From: Hyphomicrobiales bacterium
Lineage (GTDB): Bacteria; Pseudomonadota; Alphaproteobacteria; Rhizobiales; Aestuariivirgaceae
DNA: 64,000 nt
Direction: 5' to 3'
Assembly: GCA_025363755.1 (NCBI GenBank)
Contig: JANYLQ010000020.1
Span: 1-64,000, forward strand
Made by a program: the position numbers and the translations under genes. A model generated the notes under the pieces. It was not told the origin of the DNA and searched no databases. It was given only the letters and a program-made list of their open reading frames with translations. Shown here in pieces: positions 8,145 to 21,800 of the stretch. Position 1 is the stretch's first letter, and every line of letters begins with the position of its first letter.

Positions 8145-9578
8145 TTGAAATTCAGCGACATCATTGATGAAACCAAACTGGCTGCAGGCGGCTTGAAGGA
8201 CTTTGCCTCAGGCTTAATGCAACCCAAGCTGCGCCTTGGCGTGACGGGTCTTTCGCGCTCTGGTAAAACTGTTTTCATCACAGCTCTTGTACATGCTCTC
8301 CTTAAAGACGCGCGTATGCCAGTGTTTGAAGCACACACCCAAGGCCGCATCACCCGTGCCTATCTCGAACCACAACCCGACGACGACATGCCGCGATTTG
8401 CTTACGAAGAACATTTGAAAGTATTGACCGCAGAAGAGCGCCATTGGCCCGAAGGCACCAAACGCATCAGCCAATTGCGCCTGACATTGGAATATGAACC
8501 CTCCAGCTTTTTCGCGCGTAATTTCGGCGGCGGCAAACTGCATATTGATATTGTTGATTATCCCGGGGAGTGGCTTCTGGATTTGCCTTTGATCAATTTG
8601 ACCTATCAACAATGGAGCCACAACACCGTTGCCGCCAGCCGCTTGGCACCGCGTGCGGCAATGGCGCGTGATTGGTATGCACATTTGCAAACACTTGATG
8701 CTGATAAGCCAGCAGATGAATTGGAAGTACAAAAATCAGCAGGGCTCTTCACCGCTTATTTGGCCAGCTGCCGCAAAGATGAAGTCTCGCTTTCAACACT
8801 GCCACCGGGACGCTTTCTGTTACCGGGTGATTTGGCGGGTTCGCCCCTACTCACCTTCGCTCCGCTTGATGTGTTGCCTGACGACAAGTTCCAATCAGGT
8901 TCAATGGGCGCGTTGATGCAACGGAGATATGATTCTTATGTTTCGCGCGTTGTGAAGCCGTTTTTCTTCGGTCACTTTGCAAGGCTTGATCGGCAAATTG
9001 TTTTGGTTGATGTGCTGACTGCACTGAATGCCGGATCAAAAGCTGTCGAAGATTTGCAAACAGCATTGACCGATGTGATGGGCAGCTTCCGCCTAGGCGC
9101 CAACAATTTCACCACCGCGCTCTTGGGACGGCGCGTCGAAAAAATTCTATTTGCCGCAACCAAGGCCGACCAGCTTCATCATACCAGCCACGACAAGCTT
9201 GAAGCCATGCTGCGCATTCTCGTGAATGAGGCCGCAACCAAAGCTGAGTTTGCAGGTGCTGCTTATGATGTGGCCGCCCTCAGCGCTATTCGCTCCACAC
9301 GCGAAGCCAGAGTAAAAGTCAAAGGTGAAGATCTGCCTTGCATTGCGGGCATTCCTCAAGATGGCGAGAGCATTGGCGCGACAAAGTTTGACGGCAAAGC
9401 TGAAGCAGCAATTTTTCCGGGCGACCTGCCACATGATCCACAAGCTGCGTTGGACGGCAGCTTGGAAGGAAGGTTAAAGTTCGTGCGTTTCCGCCCGCCT
9501 TTGCTCAGTGGCGATACATTTCCACATATCCGCTTAGACCGCGCCCTGGAATTTTTGATCGGAGACCGTTTCCCGTGA
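8145..9578 (+). CDS. ycjX: YcjX family P-loop GTPase-like protein
   Basis: 477-aa protein with Walker A GLSRSGKT at residues 35-42 and a DYPGEW segment (near residue 140) that resembles the G3/Walker B region, both hallmarks of the YcjX/DUF463 family. In enterobacteria ycjX belongs to the phage-shock stress regulon with ycjF. The start is TTG, supported by AAGGA nine bases upstream at 8131. The stop codon overlaps the GTG start of the next gene (GTGA), which matches the conserved ycjX-ycjF pairing. The biochemical function is not established. Confidence 0.85.
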   Translation: MKFSDIIDETKLAAGGLKDFASGLMQPKLRLGVTGLSRSGKTVFITALVHALLKDARMPVFEAHTQGRITRAYLEPQPDDDMPRFAYEEHLKVLTAEERHWPEGTKRISQLRLTLEYEPSSFFARNFGGGKLHIDIVDYPGEWLLDLPLINLTYQQWSHNTVAASRLAPRAAMARDWYAHLQTLDADKPADELEVQKSAGLFTAYLASCRKDEVSLSTLPPGRFLLPGDLAGSPLLTFAPLDVLPDDKFQSGSMGALMQRRYDSYVSRVVKPFFFGHFARLDRQIVLVDVLTALNAGSKAVEDLQTALTDVMGSFRLGANNFTTALLGRRVEKILFAATKADQLHHTSHDKLEAMLRILVNEAATKAEFAGAAYDVAALSAIRSTREARVKVKGEDLPCIAGIPQDGESIGATKFDGKAEAAIFPGDLPHDPQAALDGSLEGRLKFVRFRPPLLSGDTFPHIRLDRALEFLIGDRFP

Positions 9579-10594
9579 CCACCAAAACCGATCACCGCGC
9601 GCCACAAGCGTTCAAGCTTGATCCAGAGCTAACAAAGTCCAAGGCGAAGCCCACCAAGATTGAGTTTACAGCGCAAGAACCTGAACAGGAATTGGCCACC
9701 ATTCCAGTTCCGCCAGAGCAGCGCGTCTCCAGACGCCCGCGCTGGGGGTTTATCTTGATTTCTGCTCTGGCAACTTTGTTTGCACTGTGGCTTGGCCTTT
9801 CGGTTGAACAAATCGTTGAAAGCTTTTTTCTAAAGTCGGCATTCATGGGTTATGTGGCACTGACAGTCGCAAGCGTCGCTGGCTTTTCAGCACTTGCCAT
9901 TATTTTCCGCGAAATTTTAGGTTTGGTTCGCTTGCGTCGCCTCGAGCACCTTCAACTCAACGCCAGCCACGCTATCAATCAAGACGATACAGCATCAGCC
10001 GACGCTGCCATTTCGGGCCTCAAAAACCTCTATGCCAATCGCCCTGACGCAGCATGGAATTTAAAAAATTTAGATCTCCACACTCACGATATTATGGACC
10101 CGCGTGACCGGGTGCGCCTTGCTGAACGCTATTTGGTTGATCCGCTCGATGAAGTCGCCCACCGCATCATCGCCAAGCGTGCGCGCCGTGTGACACTTTT
10201 AACCACTGTGACACCCGCTGCGGCCCTCGATATGCTTTTTGTGGGCGCGCAGAATTTAAGCATGCTGCGTGAAATCGCCAGCCTCTATGGCGGCAGACCC
10301 TCAACCCTTGCCACATTCAGATTGGCGCGCATGGTTGTCACCCATCTTGCCGTAGCTGGTGGGCTGGCGTTATCAGACAACTTTATTCATCTCTTTGTCG
10401 GCAAAGGAATTCTGGGTCGCCTCTCCGCGCGTTTTGGCGAAGGAGCAGTCAATGGCATTCTCACCGCCCGCATCGGTTTGGCCGCGCGCGAAGTCTGCAG
10501 GCCCATCCCTCAGGAACAGTCAAAGCGTGAAAAGCTTTCAAGCTTGGTTAAAGAACTGGCAAATTTCAATAATCAGACCAAGTCAGAAAATTAA
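9575..10594 (+). CDS. ycjF: YcjF family inner-membrane protein (DUF697, TIGR01620-like)
   Basis: 339-aa membrane protein coupled to ycjX by a 4-base overlap. The first 50 residues are polar and Pro/Lys rich. Two hydrophobic segments at about 52-72 and 85-108 form a membrane anchor. A C-terminal region with further hydrophobic helices (about residues 205-270, containing TPAAALDMLFVG) matches DUF697. The family is thought to act with YcjX in envelope stress; no enzymatic motif is visible. The start codon is GTG. Confidence 0.8.
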   Translation: MTTKTDHRAPQAFKLDPELTKSKAKPTKIEFTAQEPEQELATIPVPPEQRVSRRPRWGFILISALATLFALWLGLSVEQIVESFFLKSAFMGYVALTVASVAGFSALAIIFREILGLVRLRRLEHLQLNASHAINQDDTASADAAISGLKNLYANRPDAAWNLKNLDLHTHDIMDPRDRVRLAERYLVDPLDEVAHRIIAKRARRVTLLTTVTPAAALDMLFVGAQNLSMLREIASLYGGRPSTLATFRLARMVVTHLAVAGGLALSDNFIHLFVGKGILGRLSARFGEGAVNGILTARIGLAAREVCRPIPQEQSKREKLSSLVKELANFNNQTKSEN

Positions 10595-10689
10595 CCTTCC
10601 AGACCATTTATGTAAAATTTGAGCAATTTCAGCAATGTCTCGGTAACAATTGCGGCTTAGCGTCCAGTTCAAAATTGGGAGCGTGAAGC

Positions 10690-11913
10690 TTGAGTTTTAA
10701 AGTCATAGCAGAAAGCGGCGAAGTCGTCCGTCACATTCAAAGCGATGTGGCCACAAGCTTGGATATTGACTTGCCTTATGGCGGCATTTTGACATTGATC
10801 ACATCACCTTCCCATCTCAGTGCATTGTCTGATCAGTGGCAAAACCTCGAGCAGAACGGCGCGGTCACACCAACGATTTTCCAATCATTCGCTTGGATAA
10901 AAAACTGGAGCGACCACTATGCCCAACCCGATTGCCAAAACGAAATCCACATTGTTGCAGGCTTCCTCAACAACACATTAGTGTTCATTTTGCCATTGAT
11001 GAAAAGTTGTCATATGGGCGTATCAACTCTAAAATGGATCACCGACCCACTTGGCCAATATGGTGATGTTCTCTGCGCCAAAGACCAAACCTTAGCGAAA
11101 TGGATGTCAGCATCGTTGCGCTTCATCAATCGCTTGAAAGACATAGATATTATTCGTCTACGCCATGTGCGTCAAAACAGTATTATCGAAAATTTCGCAT
11201 CACAGCATTTTGTTGATGCCAAGCTACATGAACAAGCACCGTTTCTCGATCTCACCGCATTTAAGTCCGATGCTGATTATGACGCACGCTATAACTCCCA
11301 ACAACGCAAGCGACGCAAAAAAATCCGTAGTAAATTGGAAGAAATGGGCGTTGTCGAATTCAAAACATTAAAGCCGGGCTCAGACAACGATCAAGCCATA
11401 GCCGAAGCCATCCGCGAAAAAAATGAATGGCTGTCCGAGCGTGGACGCTTCAACCGCGTGATGGGTTGCCCGAGGCACGTCCAATTTTTAAAGTCTCTGT
11501 CGCGTAGCACCGCGAATGACTTTGAATTTGTAACCACCGAACTATCAGCAGGTGGCAAACCAGTGTCCTGGGAAATTGGTTTCAGCTATAGAGGAACACA
11601 CTTTGCTTACATTACATCGCATGCAAACGCCTTAACCGATCTATCGCCCGGCCGACTACATATGGATCTTTCGCAAAGATTGGCATTGAGCAAAGGGCAA
11701 GAGCGCTTTGACCTTATGGTGCCCAATGATAACCATAAAGAATCCTGGTGTTCAGATAAGGTGAATACTAAAGATTATTTCTATGCCACCTCATGGCGCG
11801 GCAAAATCTATGGCTACTTCTATCTGTCTGTAATCAGGCCAGCGATCCGCAATGCTTATTACAAATTACCGCAACAAATTCTAAAATTGTTGCAGCCACT
11901 CACGCGTCATTAA
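10690..11913 (+). CDS. CelD/BcsL-like GNAT-fold acetyltransferase
   Basis: 407-aa protein with the two-lobed GNAT arrangement of CelD/BcsL and FemAB-type proteins. The features used are the early IFQSFAWIKNW block (about residues 58-69), a basic central segment NSQQRKRRKKIRSKLEE (about 203-219), and a C-terminal domain with SPGRLHMDLSQRLA. These enzymes transfer acyl groups in exopolysaccharide or cellulose modification. No polysaccharide genes adjoin it here, so the substrate is unknown. The start is TTG with GGGA a few bases upstream. It stands alone between ycjF and the exporter gene. Confidence 0.7.
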   Translation: MSFKVIAESGEVVRHIQSDVATSLDIDLPYGGILTLITSPSHLSALSDQWQNLEQNGAVTPTIFQSFAWIKNWSDHYAQPDCQNEIHIVAGFLNNTLVFILPLMKSCHMGVSTLKWITDPLGQYGDVLCAKDQTLAKWMSASLRFINRLKDIDIIRLRHVRQNSIIENFASQHFVDAKLHEQAPFLDLTAFKSDADYDARYNSQQRKRRKKIRSKLEEMGVVEFKTLKPGSDNDQAIAEAIREKNEWLSERGRFNRVMGCPRHVQFLKSLSRSTANDFEFVTTELSAGGKPVSWEIGFSYRGTHFAYITSHANALTDLSPGRLHMDLSQRLALSKGQERFDLMVPNDNHKESWCSDKVNTKDYFYATSWRGKIYGYFYLSVIRPAIRNAYYKLPQQILKLLQPLTRH

Positions 11914-12000
11914 AGCTCGCATACGTCTATGCCGAAAATCGAGTGGCGACGAATCGGCATGCCGTCTATTGCTACACAAATGGCACAGCAACAGTCAGGC

Positions 12001-12900
12001 ATGACATCTTATGAATGGGGGCTTCTCCTTTTACTCTCGGCGATTTGGGGCGGCTCGTTTTACTTCTTTGCTATTCTCATTAAAGAACTGCCAGTTTTCA
12101 CCATCGTATTCTTCCGCGTGTTTCTAGCCACTATTGCCTTGTGGATTGTGGTTTTCATATCTGGTCTTAAACCACCAGATTCTGGGCCGCAGTGGCGCAA
12201 TTATTTTGTGATGGGCTTGCTCAATAATGTAATTCCCTTCAGCTTGATCGTTTGGGGTGAAAGCAAAGTGGCCCCAGGCTTGGGCGCAGTCCTTAATGCT
12301 ACAACGCCGTTTTTCACAGTGCTCGTTGCCCATGTTTTCACGATCAATGAAAGACTGAGTTGGAATCGATTAACCGGCGCTTTGGTCGGGTTGCTCGGTG
12401 TTGCCGGATTGGTGGGTTTTGACGCGATCGCAAATTTAGGCGGCGATTTTTGGTATCAAATGATGTTTGTAGCAGCCTCAGTGCTCTATGCACTCAGCGC
12501 AATTTGGGCGCGGCGCTTTTCAAATATGCCACCACTCGTAAATGCTGCAAGCCAAACCGCTGCGTCCAGCCTATTGCTTTTGCCGTTGATGTTGTTTTTC
12601 GATCATCCTTGGGCACTTCCCATGCCAAGCAACTTGGCAATATTCTCGCAAATAGGCCTAGCGCTGCTCTGCACTGCTGTGGCCTACATTCTATTCTTCA
12701 CAATCCTCAAGCGCGCAGGATCGACCAATATCAGCCTTGTCACATTCCTTGTGCCGATCAGCGCCATTATTTTAGGGGCTGCTCTATTAAATGAACATAT
12801 AACGCTCAATCACATTCTGGGCATGTCTGTGATCGGCATTGGCTTGGCCTTGATTGACGGGCGCATTCCCGCCAAACTGTTGAAATCAGTTTGGAGATAA
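12001..12900 (+). CDS. EamA/DMT family transporter
   Basis: 299-aa inner-membrane protein with about ten hydrophobic helices and two EamA repeats. The first repeat begins WGLLLLLSAIWGGSFYFF and the second near VAASVLYALSAIWARR. It is probably an exporter of amino acids or other metabolites. The ATG at 12001 is preferred because it leads straight into the first helix; in-frame ATGs at 11929, 11959 and 11980 are possible and none has a strong ribosome-binding site. The YeeE-like gene starts one base after its stop, so they may share a transcript. Confidence 0.8.
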   Translation: MTSYEWGLLLLLSAIWGGSFYFFAILIKELPVFTIVFFRVFLATIALWIVVFISGLKPPDSGPQWRNYFVMGLLNNVIPFSLIVWGESKVAPGLGAVLNATTPFFTVLVAHVFTINERLSWNRLTGALVGLLGVAGLVGFDAIANLGGDFWYQMMFVAASVLYALSAIWARRFSNMPPLVNAASQTAASSLLLLPLMLFFDHPWALPMPSNLAIFSQIGLALLCTAVAYILFFTILKRAGSTNISLVTFLVPISAIILGAALLNEHITLNHILGMSVIGIGLALIDGRIPAKLLKSVWR

Positions 12901-12901
12901 A

Positions 12902-13339
12902 ATGAACATTACAGAATTCACGCCTTACGCAGGCGCTATGGGCGGTGCATTGATTGGCATAGCTGCTGTTATATTGATGGCCAGCGCCGGCCGCATCATG
13001 GGTGCCACCGGAATTTTCCGCGGACTACTCACAACGAATTTTGATGAGGCATTTCGCTGGCGATTAGTTTTCATCGTTGGCGTGTTAATCGGCACAGCAT
13101 GGACGGGCCTATTCACAGGCGCCGCGCATGGCGTTGGCTTTGTCTCAAACAATTATATCATTGCGCTCGGAGGAATGCTTGTGGGTGCGGGCACGACACT
13201 GGGCAATGGCTGCACCAGTGGCCACGGCATCTGCGGCATCTCACGCTTTTCGAAGCGCTCAGTTGTGGCAACGTGTGTGTTCATGGTCTTTGCCATCATC
13301 ACCGTATTCATTGTCCGCCATGTTTTGGGGATTTTATGA
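12902..13339 (+). CDS. YeeE/YedE family sulfur transporter, first half
   Basis: 145-aa membrane protein with four hydrophobic helices and the hallmark GNGCTSGHGICGISR, whose cysteines shuttle thiosulfate or related sulfur in TsuA/YeeE proteins. In many proteobacteria the transporter is split into two small genes, as here: this one overlaps the start of the partner (ATGA). No rhodanese, BigR regulator or sulfur dioxygenase gene adjoins it, so the pair's substrate is not fixed by context. Confidence 0.85.
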   Translation: MNITEFTPYAGAMGGALIGIAAVILMASAGRIMGATGIFRGLLTTNFDEAFRWRLVFIVGVLIGTAWTGLFTGAAHGVGFVSNNYIIALGGMLVGAGTTLGNGCTSGHGICGISRFSKRSVVATCVFMVFAIITVFIVRHVLGIL

Positions 13340-13761
13340 TGCAGAAAATTTTTGTGCTTTTATCCGGCTTATTCTTCGGTGCAGGCCTCACGATTTCAGG
13401 CATGGTGAATCCAGCAAAAATTCTAAACTTTTTGGATTTGACGGGGCAGTTTGATGCAACGTTAATCTTTGTGATGGGTGCAGGCTTGATCGTAACCGCC
13501 ATCGGCTATCAACTGATTTTTAAATGCGGAAAACCGTTTTTCGATGGCAAGTTTCATTTGCCAACTTCTGAAATCATCGACGCCAAACTCATCGGTGGCG
13601 CTGCTATGTTTGGATTGGGTTGGGGCCTATCAGGCTTCTGCCCCGGACCAGCGATTGCAAGCCTTGTGTTTGGCTACCAACAAAGCTTCATTTTTGTCGC
13701 GGCAATGATTTTGGGCACGCTGTTAGTACGCTTTATCCCCACCACAACAAAGTTAGATTAG
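13336..13761 (+). CDS. YeeE/YedE family sulfur transporter, second half (DUF6691 type)
   Basis: 141-aa membrane protein, the second component of the split YeeE/YedE transporter. It carries GAGLTISGMVNPAKILNFLD near the N-terminus and GWGLSGFCPGPAIASL near residues 93-108, including the conserved cysteine. The ATG at 13336 overlaps the preceding stop codon and has TGGGGA upstream; a second ATG follows at once at 13339. The 3' end overlaps the convergent P1 peptidase gene by four bases. Confidence 0.85.
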   Translation: MMQKIFVLLSGLFFGAGLTISGMVNPAKILNFLDLTGQFDATLIFVMGAGLIVTAIGYQLIFKCGKPFFDGKFHLPTSEIIDAKLIGGAAMFGLGWGLSGFCPGPAIASLVFGYQQSFIFVAAMILGTLLVRFIPTTTKLD

Positions 13762-14861
13762 GATAGGCGTCCTTGTTTGCGCATCAGCTGCATCATTTGT
13801 TCAACAGGCAAGGCGATAGCAATATTGCCATCACGCCCCACCATGGTTTCATTGCAGATCATTGAATCGAGCACCGCTTCCTCGGTCGCCTCAACAACCG
13901 CGCGAAACAATACGTCAATTGCATTGTTCGCCAGATAATCAGCTTTACGCAGTCTCGAAGTCGAACTCATCGCAACTTCATTCGCAGTCGAAAATGCCAA
14001 AAAAATATCACCCGAACTATTATTGCCTACAGTGCCTGTACGCGCCAAGCCGAGTGGCACGCGTCGCGCCAATCGCTTGAGCTGATGTGGTTGCAAAGGC
14101 GCATCAGTCGCCACAATGGCAATCACCGAACCTTGCTCCTTGCCGCGCAATTGGTCTTGCAAAATATGCGCACCAATCGGAACACCCAGTACTGTGAAAT
14201 CTTGTCTTGCGCCAAAATTGGACTGCACGAAAACACCAACCGTATAAGTCTGTCCCTCGACCGAAACCAAACGCGACGAAGAACCATTGCCCGCTTTGAA
14301 ATCATAAGTCAGCATGCCCGTTCCGCCACCAACACTGCCAAGCTCAACTTCGCCGCCACGCGCATTGTCCAAGGCCTGCATCACATGATCAGAAGTAACA
14401 TGAAAGCCATTAATATCGTTCAGATCACCATCATAAGTCTCAGCCGCAACTGGCAAACCCCAATCTTGTCCCGTACCAATCTTATTTTTGACCAACCACT
14501 GCAAAGTAGCATCGCGCGCCACGCCGCATGAACTCGTATTGGTAATGGTGATTGGCGTTTGCAATTCACCCGCTTCTTCAATCCAGGCCAGACCCGTCAT
14601 CTCGCCATTGCCGTTGAAGGAATAAGAACCTGCCGCACATGGCACAGCACTTCTCCGCCCACGTGGCAAAATGGCGGTCACACCGGTGCGCACAGGCCCT
14701 TTGCCCACAATTAAAGGCCCGTCACCTGAAATCAAGGTGACAGTGCCAACTTCAACACCTGCTACATCAGTGATGGCATTAAACTTCCCCGTCTTGCCGG
14801 GAAAAGGCAAACCCAAAGCGCGGCCGCGCTGTTTTAACTTTGCATTATTATCAGGGGTCAT
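13758..14861 (-). CDS. P1 family peptidase (DmpA-like, self-processing)
   Basis: 367-aa N-terminal-nucleophile hydrolase of the DmpA/BapA family, aminopeptidases that act on D-amino acid or beta-amino acid peptides. Family blocks include NAITDVAGVEVG (residues 28-39), GSYSFNGNGEMTG, and NNSSGDIFLAFSTAN near residue 280. The precursor is expected to cut itself before the nucleophile Ser282 (Asn281-Ser282 here; Gly-Ser in DmpA). There is no signal peptide, so it is probably cytoplasmic. It diverges from the CPA2 antiporter gene with a 72-base gap. Confidence 0.85.
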   Translation of the reverse strand: MTPDNNAKLKQRGRALGLPFPGKTGKFNAITDVAGVEVGTVTLISGDGPLIVGKGPVRTGVTAILPRGRRSAVPCAAGSYSFNGNGEMTGLAWIEEAGELQTPITITNTSSCGVARDATLQWLVKNKIGTGQDWGLPVAAETYDGDLNDINGFHVTSDHVMQALDNARGGEVELGSVGGGTGMLTYDFKAGNGSSSRLVSVEGQTYTVGVFVQSNFGARQDFTVLGVPIGAHILQDQLRGKEQGSVIAIVATDAPLQPHQLKRLARRVPLGLARTGTVGNNSSGDIFLAFSTANEVAMSSTSRLRKADYLANNAIDVLFRAVVEATEEAVLDSMICNETMVGRDGNIAIALPVEQMMQLMRKQGRLS

Positions 14862-14933
14862 ATGCAGCCAAGTTCCTTACAAATCAGAAAATTCGGTCTA
14901 GGGTAAGCTAGAGCAAACCAGAAGAGATTGTGA

Positions 14934-18118
<3,185 letters not shown>

Positions 18119-18155
18119 TTAAAAGAAGGACACCGGAAAGGCAACCGCTGGTCGA

Positions 18156-18539
18156 TTACGAGATAAAAGGCCGCGCTTTGGCCAGAAACGCGGTTTTGGC
18201 TTGCTGCAAGAGCTTACCAAGAACCGCAAGGTCGTAACTAACGTTTTCCCAGCTTTTGGCAAGTTCTTCGATATGCAAAGCACCCACAGCGGCAGCAGCG
18301 CCGCGCAAATTATGTCCTAAAAATTTGCGGTCTTCTGCCGAGATGGAGCCTTCGCGTAAGCGTGCGCATGTTTCATCCACTTGATCAACGAAAAGTCCAA
18401 CCACTTCGCGTTGCAAATCGGCATCATCCATCGTGCTCATGACAAAGCGATCACGATCAAACACAGGCTGTTCCAAACCAACGTTTGGCGCAACCTGAGC
18501 GTGTTTAAAATTCTGTCTGCTCAACGTTCTCGTTCCCAA
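18156..18539 (-). CDS. Hpt domain phosphotransfer protein
   Basis: 127-aa single-domain histidine phosphotransfer protein. The phosphorylatable His76 lies in HNLRGAAAAVGA, and the preceding helix DRDRFVMSTMDDADLQREVV is typical of the four-helix Hpt fold. It would pass phosphate between a hybrid sensor kinase and a response regulator; none is encoded nearby. The start used is TTG at 18539; an internal ATG at 18440 would cut off helix A. It diverges from the Growth Pole Ring-like gene, and the shared 283-base gap holds CtrA-like and GANTC sites. Confidence 0.8.
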   Translation of the reverse strand: MGTRTLSRQNFKHAQVAPNVGLEQPVFDRDRFVMSTMDDADLQREVVGLFVDQVDETCARLREGSISAEDRKFLGHNLRGAAAAVGALHIEELAKSWENVSYDLAVLGKLLQQAKTAFLAKARPFIS

Positions 18540-18609
18540 TTAGCGAAGTCCAACCTAACAGGAACTCCGTTCCAAGACCTAAAGAAACAACACTAAAGCA
18601 GGATTTCCT

Positions 18610-18705
18610 GAATCGATTCAATTCGATCCATAATTTTAACCATTTCTTCAATTACTCAGTGGGCAACCCTGATTACGGGTTCAAGATGGGCAAAATTTAG
18701 GTTAA
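18610..18705. promoter_or_regulatory. GANTC pair and CtrA-like half-sites between hpt and the Growth Pole Ring-like gene
   Basis: GAATCGATTC at 18610-18619 is a 10-bp palindrome made of two abutting GANTC sites, the target of the cell-cycle methyltransferase CcrM. TTAACCAT at 18636-18643 matches the strongest CtrA half-site, and a second half-site TTAACC lies on the other strand at 18700-18705. Together they suggest cell-cycle control of one or both divergent genes. A TATAAT at 18803-18808 lies 15 bases before the large gene's ATG but has no good -35 partner. Confidence 0.45.
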
Positions 18706-18822
18706 TATATAATTTCAAAAGTTCTGGGGCATATGGGCCCCCAAATTGGCCTAAGCTGGTTTGGGATATGTAACGGAACACATAATCGGGTGCAAAACAC
18801 CCTATAATTGCGGGTAACAGGT

Positions 18823-21800
18823 ATGGCAACTAAACCAACAGATAATCGTCGCAGAAGTAGGACCCCGGTTCTTGATACGCCTGAACAGGTGCAAGAATCG
18901 TCGAGCTCAGCCTTGCGTGCCAGCCCCGCCAACGAAAATGATCGCACCACGGCCCAAATGCTTTTGCGTCTGCGCAAGCAACCTTCAATGGCTGTGTATT
19001 ATTTTGCCACAGGCATTTCAGCGCTTTGGTTTGTGGGCTGGTTGATGGCTTACAGTAACCAGGTTTCAGCTGAGCTGAGTGGAGCGGCGGGCGCATCGCC
19101 TATATTGCTGCAAGCCGCTGCCGTTCTGGTGATGCCAATCATTGCCATTTTTGCAATCGCCTATTTCAATTGGCGGGCGCAACAATTGCGTCAGGTTTCT
19201 GAAGTGCTGATGCACTCGGCCTTGCGCCTCATTCATCCGCAAAACTTGGCAACCGAAGGTCTGACGTCGATTGCGCAAGCCGTACGGCAAGAAGTTGATT
19301 TGTTAGTCGGCGGTGTTGAACATGCCTTCCAACGCGCAACGGCTTTGGAAGAAATCGTTCACAAGGAAATCTCGGCAGTTGAGCGCGCCTTTGGTGGCAA
19401 TGAAGATCGCATTCGCGGTTTAGTGAATGGCCTCGAAACCCAACGCATCGCTCTGCAACAGACCAGCGCACTTGTGAGCAATGATGCCACACCGATGTTG
19501 AACCGTCTGGAATCCAACACGCAAAATCTTGGCCAAGTTATCAATCTCGCACTTTCAACATTTTCGCGTTTGGAGGATGGCCTTAAAGGTTCAACCACTG
19601 AACTTGCGCGCACCATTGAAGATGTAGCTGCACGTGCAGCTATGACCGGCCAGGAAATTGGCGGCCACAGTCAACAATTTGAGCGCATGTCGACAACACT
19701 GGTCAACGATTTCCGCGGCTTCTCGAACCAGTTGCAGCAATATGTGGAAACCTTGAATTTCACAGCTAGCAATTTGGGCAACGAAACCCGCAAATTTGGC
19801 GGCGAAGTGAAGGGCATGGAAACGAGTCTGCTCACATTGCTGCAAAATAGTGCCAACCAGCTCACCGCGGCCAATATGGAAGTGGGCCAAACAATTGAGC
19901 GTTTAAGCTCAGGTTCGATTGCAAGCGCTAAACAAACAGCTGCTGAACTCGCTGAAACATTTGGCAGCATTGAAGAAAATATCGCCTACCATCTGAAATC
20001 AACATCCAGCGAAATTGCTTCGTTGATTGAACGCTCCGGCGTTGACACTGCAAGCCGCATCGATCAGAGCAGCGGATTGGTAACCCATGGTCTACAAACG
20101 CTCGCCAATGATTTCATTCAAAAAGTGCAAGCCACACGAAATGATTTGCTCAATGTCGTTGGCGATTCAGGCAACCAAGTAGCCCAAGCCGTAGACGTTG
20201 CAGCAAATCGCTTCAACGAACGCATCAATGAATCAGGCGCACAAATGCTCGCAGGGCTTGATCAATCAGGCAACCAGCTGCTGTCGCAGCTAGCAACTTC
20301 AGGCACGAGCTATGCGGTTCGCATTGATGAAGTTGGTGGCCGTTTGACAGCCCAACTCGACCATAACGTAAACCGCGCCGCAACCAATCTCGAAGAAGCC
20401 AGCACACGCGTAACGTCGCAACTTGATCGTCATGCAAATTACCTGAGCGCCACCTTTGATGAAGCCAGCGGTCGGTTAACTTCGCTTGTTGATCAGAGCG
20501 CTGGAAAATTGACCGGGGCTCTTGATTCAGTGAGCGGCAAGCTGACTTCGCAGCTTGAACATCACACTAATAAACTTTCGACAATAATTCAGCAGACCGC
20601 AGAAAGCCATGGGCAGGTTCTGGCCAACACAGCACAAAACTTCACCATGGGCATGGACGGCAGCTTGAACCAAGCGCTTATCGGTTTGACCGAAACGAGC
20701 GCGCGCATCGATGCATCTGCTGACACGATCAGCAACAGTATGAACAAGGCTTCAAACTTGGTGACCGGCCAGATGCAGGCCATAGGCGCCAACGTCAATG
20801 ACCTGCTTGTCGCCACCAGCGGCACGATTGCAGCACATCTGAAGGAAACCTCCGAAATTGTAGGTCGCCAAATGCAAGATTCTGGCCTTGCTTTGTCTCA
20901 GAACATCGAAACATCAGGCGGCATGGTCACTGATCGTCTGATCAATGCGTCGAGTGATTTCTTGAACAAAGTCAATTCAACACGTGACAACATGCTCAAC
21001 GCATTGTTGAATGTGTCTGGCGAAATGACGGGTAAGTTGGAATCGACTTCGTCACAAATCTTTGGTCAAATCGACTCAGCCTCGGGCAAGATTACGCATC
21101 AACTCAACGAAACATCGAAATTCATCACCGATCACATCGTTGATAGAACCTCTGAAGTTTCCACAAGACTTCAAGATTCAACCGTTGATCTTTATACCCG
21201 ACTTGACGAAATTTCCGGGCGTATCAACAATCAATTGTCCGAAACTGGAAAATTGGTCACTGATCAGATTTCCGGAACAACATCACAGCTGACGGCCAGA
21301 TTGCAGAATGCTTCGGTTGAAATGAACGGTCAACTTGCTGATGTAGCCGAACGCATTGCAGCAGAATTGAACGATACGTCTTCGACAGCAGCTTTGCATC
21401 TCTCCAGTATTGCAGACCGCGTCACAGGACAATTGAACGAAACTTCGTCTGGTGCTGCACAGCATATCACCAACACCGCTGATCAACTGAGCGGCAAGCT
21501 GAACAACTCTACGTCCTTGATGTTCTCAAGCATCGATAAAGCTTCGCTGCACATCACAGATCAACTCGAGAATATGACGCTTAAAGTAGCTGATCACATT
21601 ATCAATCAAGCAGCTGATGTAACCGAGCGTGTGGCTTCTGTGACCGAAAAGCTGACAAGCAAATTGGATGGTTCATCCACTCAGCTTGGTGCTCTGCTCA
21701 CCACCACTGAATCCCGCATGGGCAATCAGCTTGAACAGGCCACCACAGAATTGGCAGCTTTGTTCGATGTAAACACTCGCATGATGACTGAGCAATTGGA

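Noticed and set aside
18803-18808. Perfect TATAAT before the Growth Pole Ring-like gene as a sigma-70 promoter
   Set aside because: No -35 match at 16-18 bases, and it would leave almost no leader before the ATG; kept only as a note.
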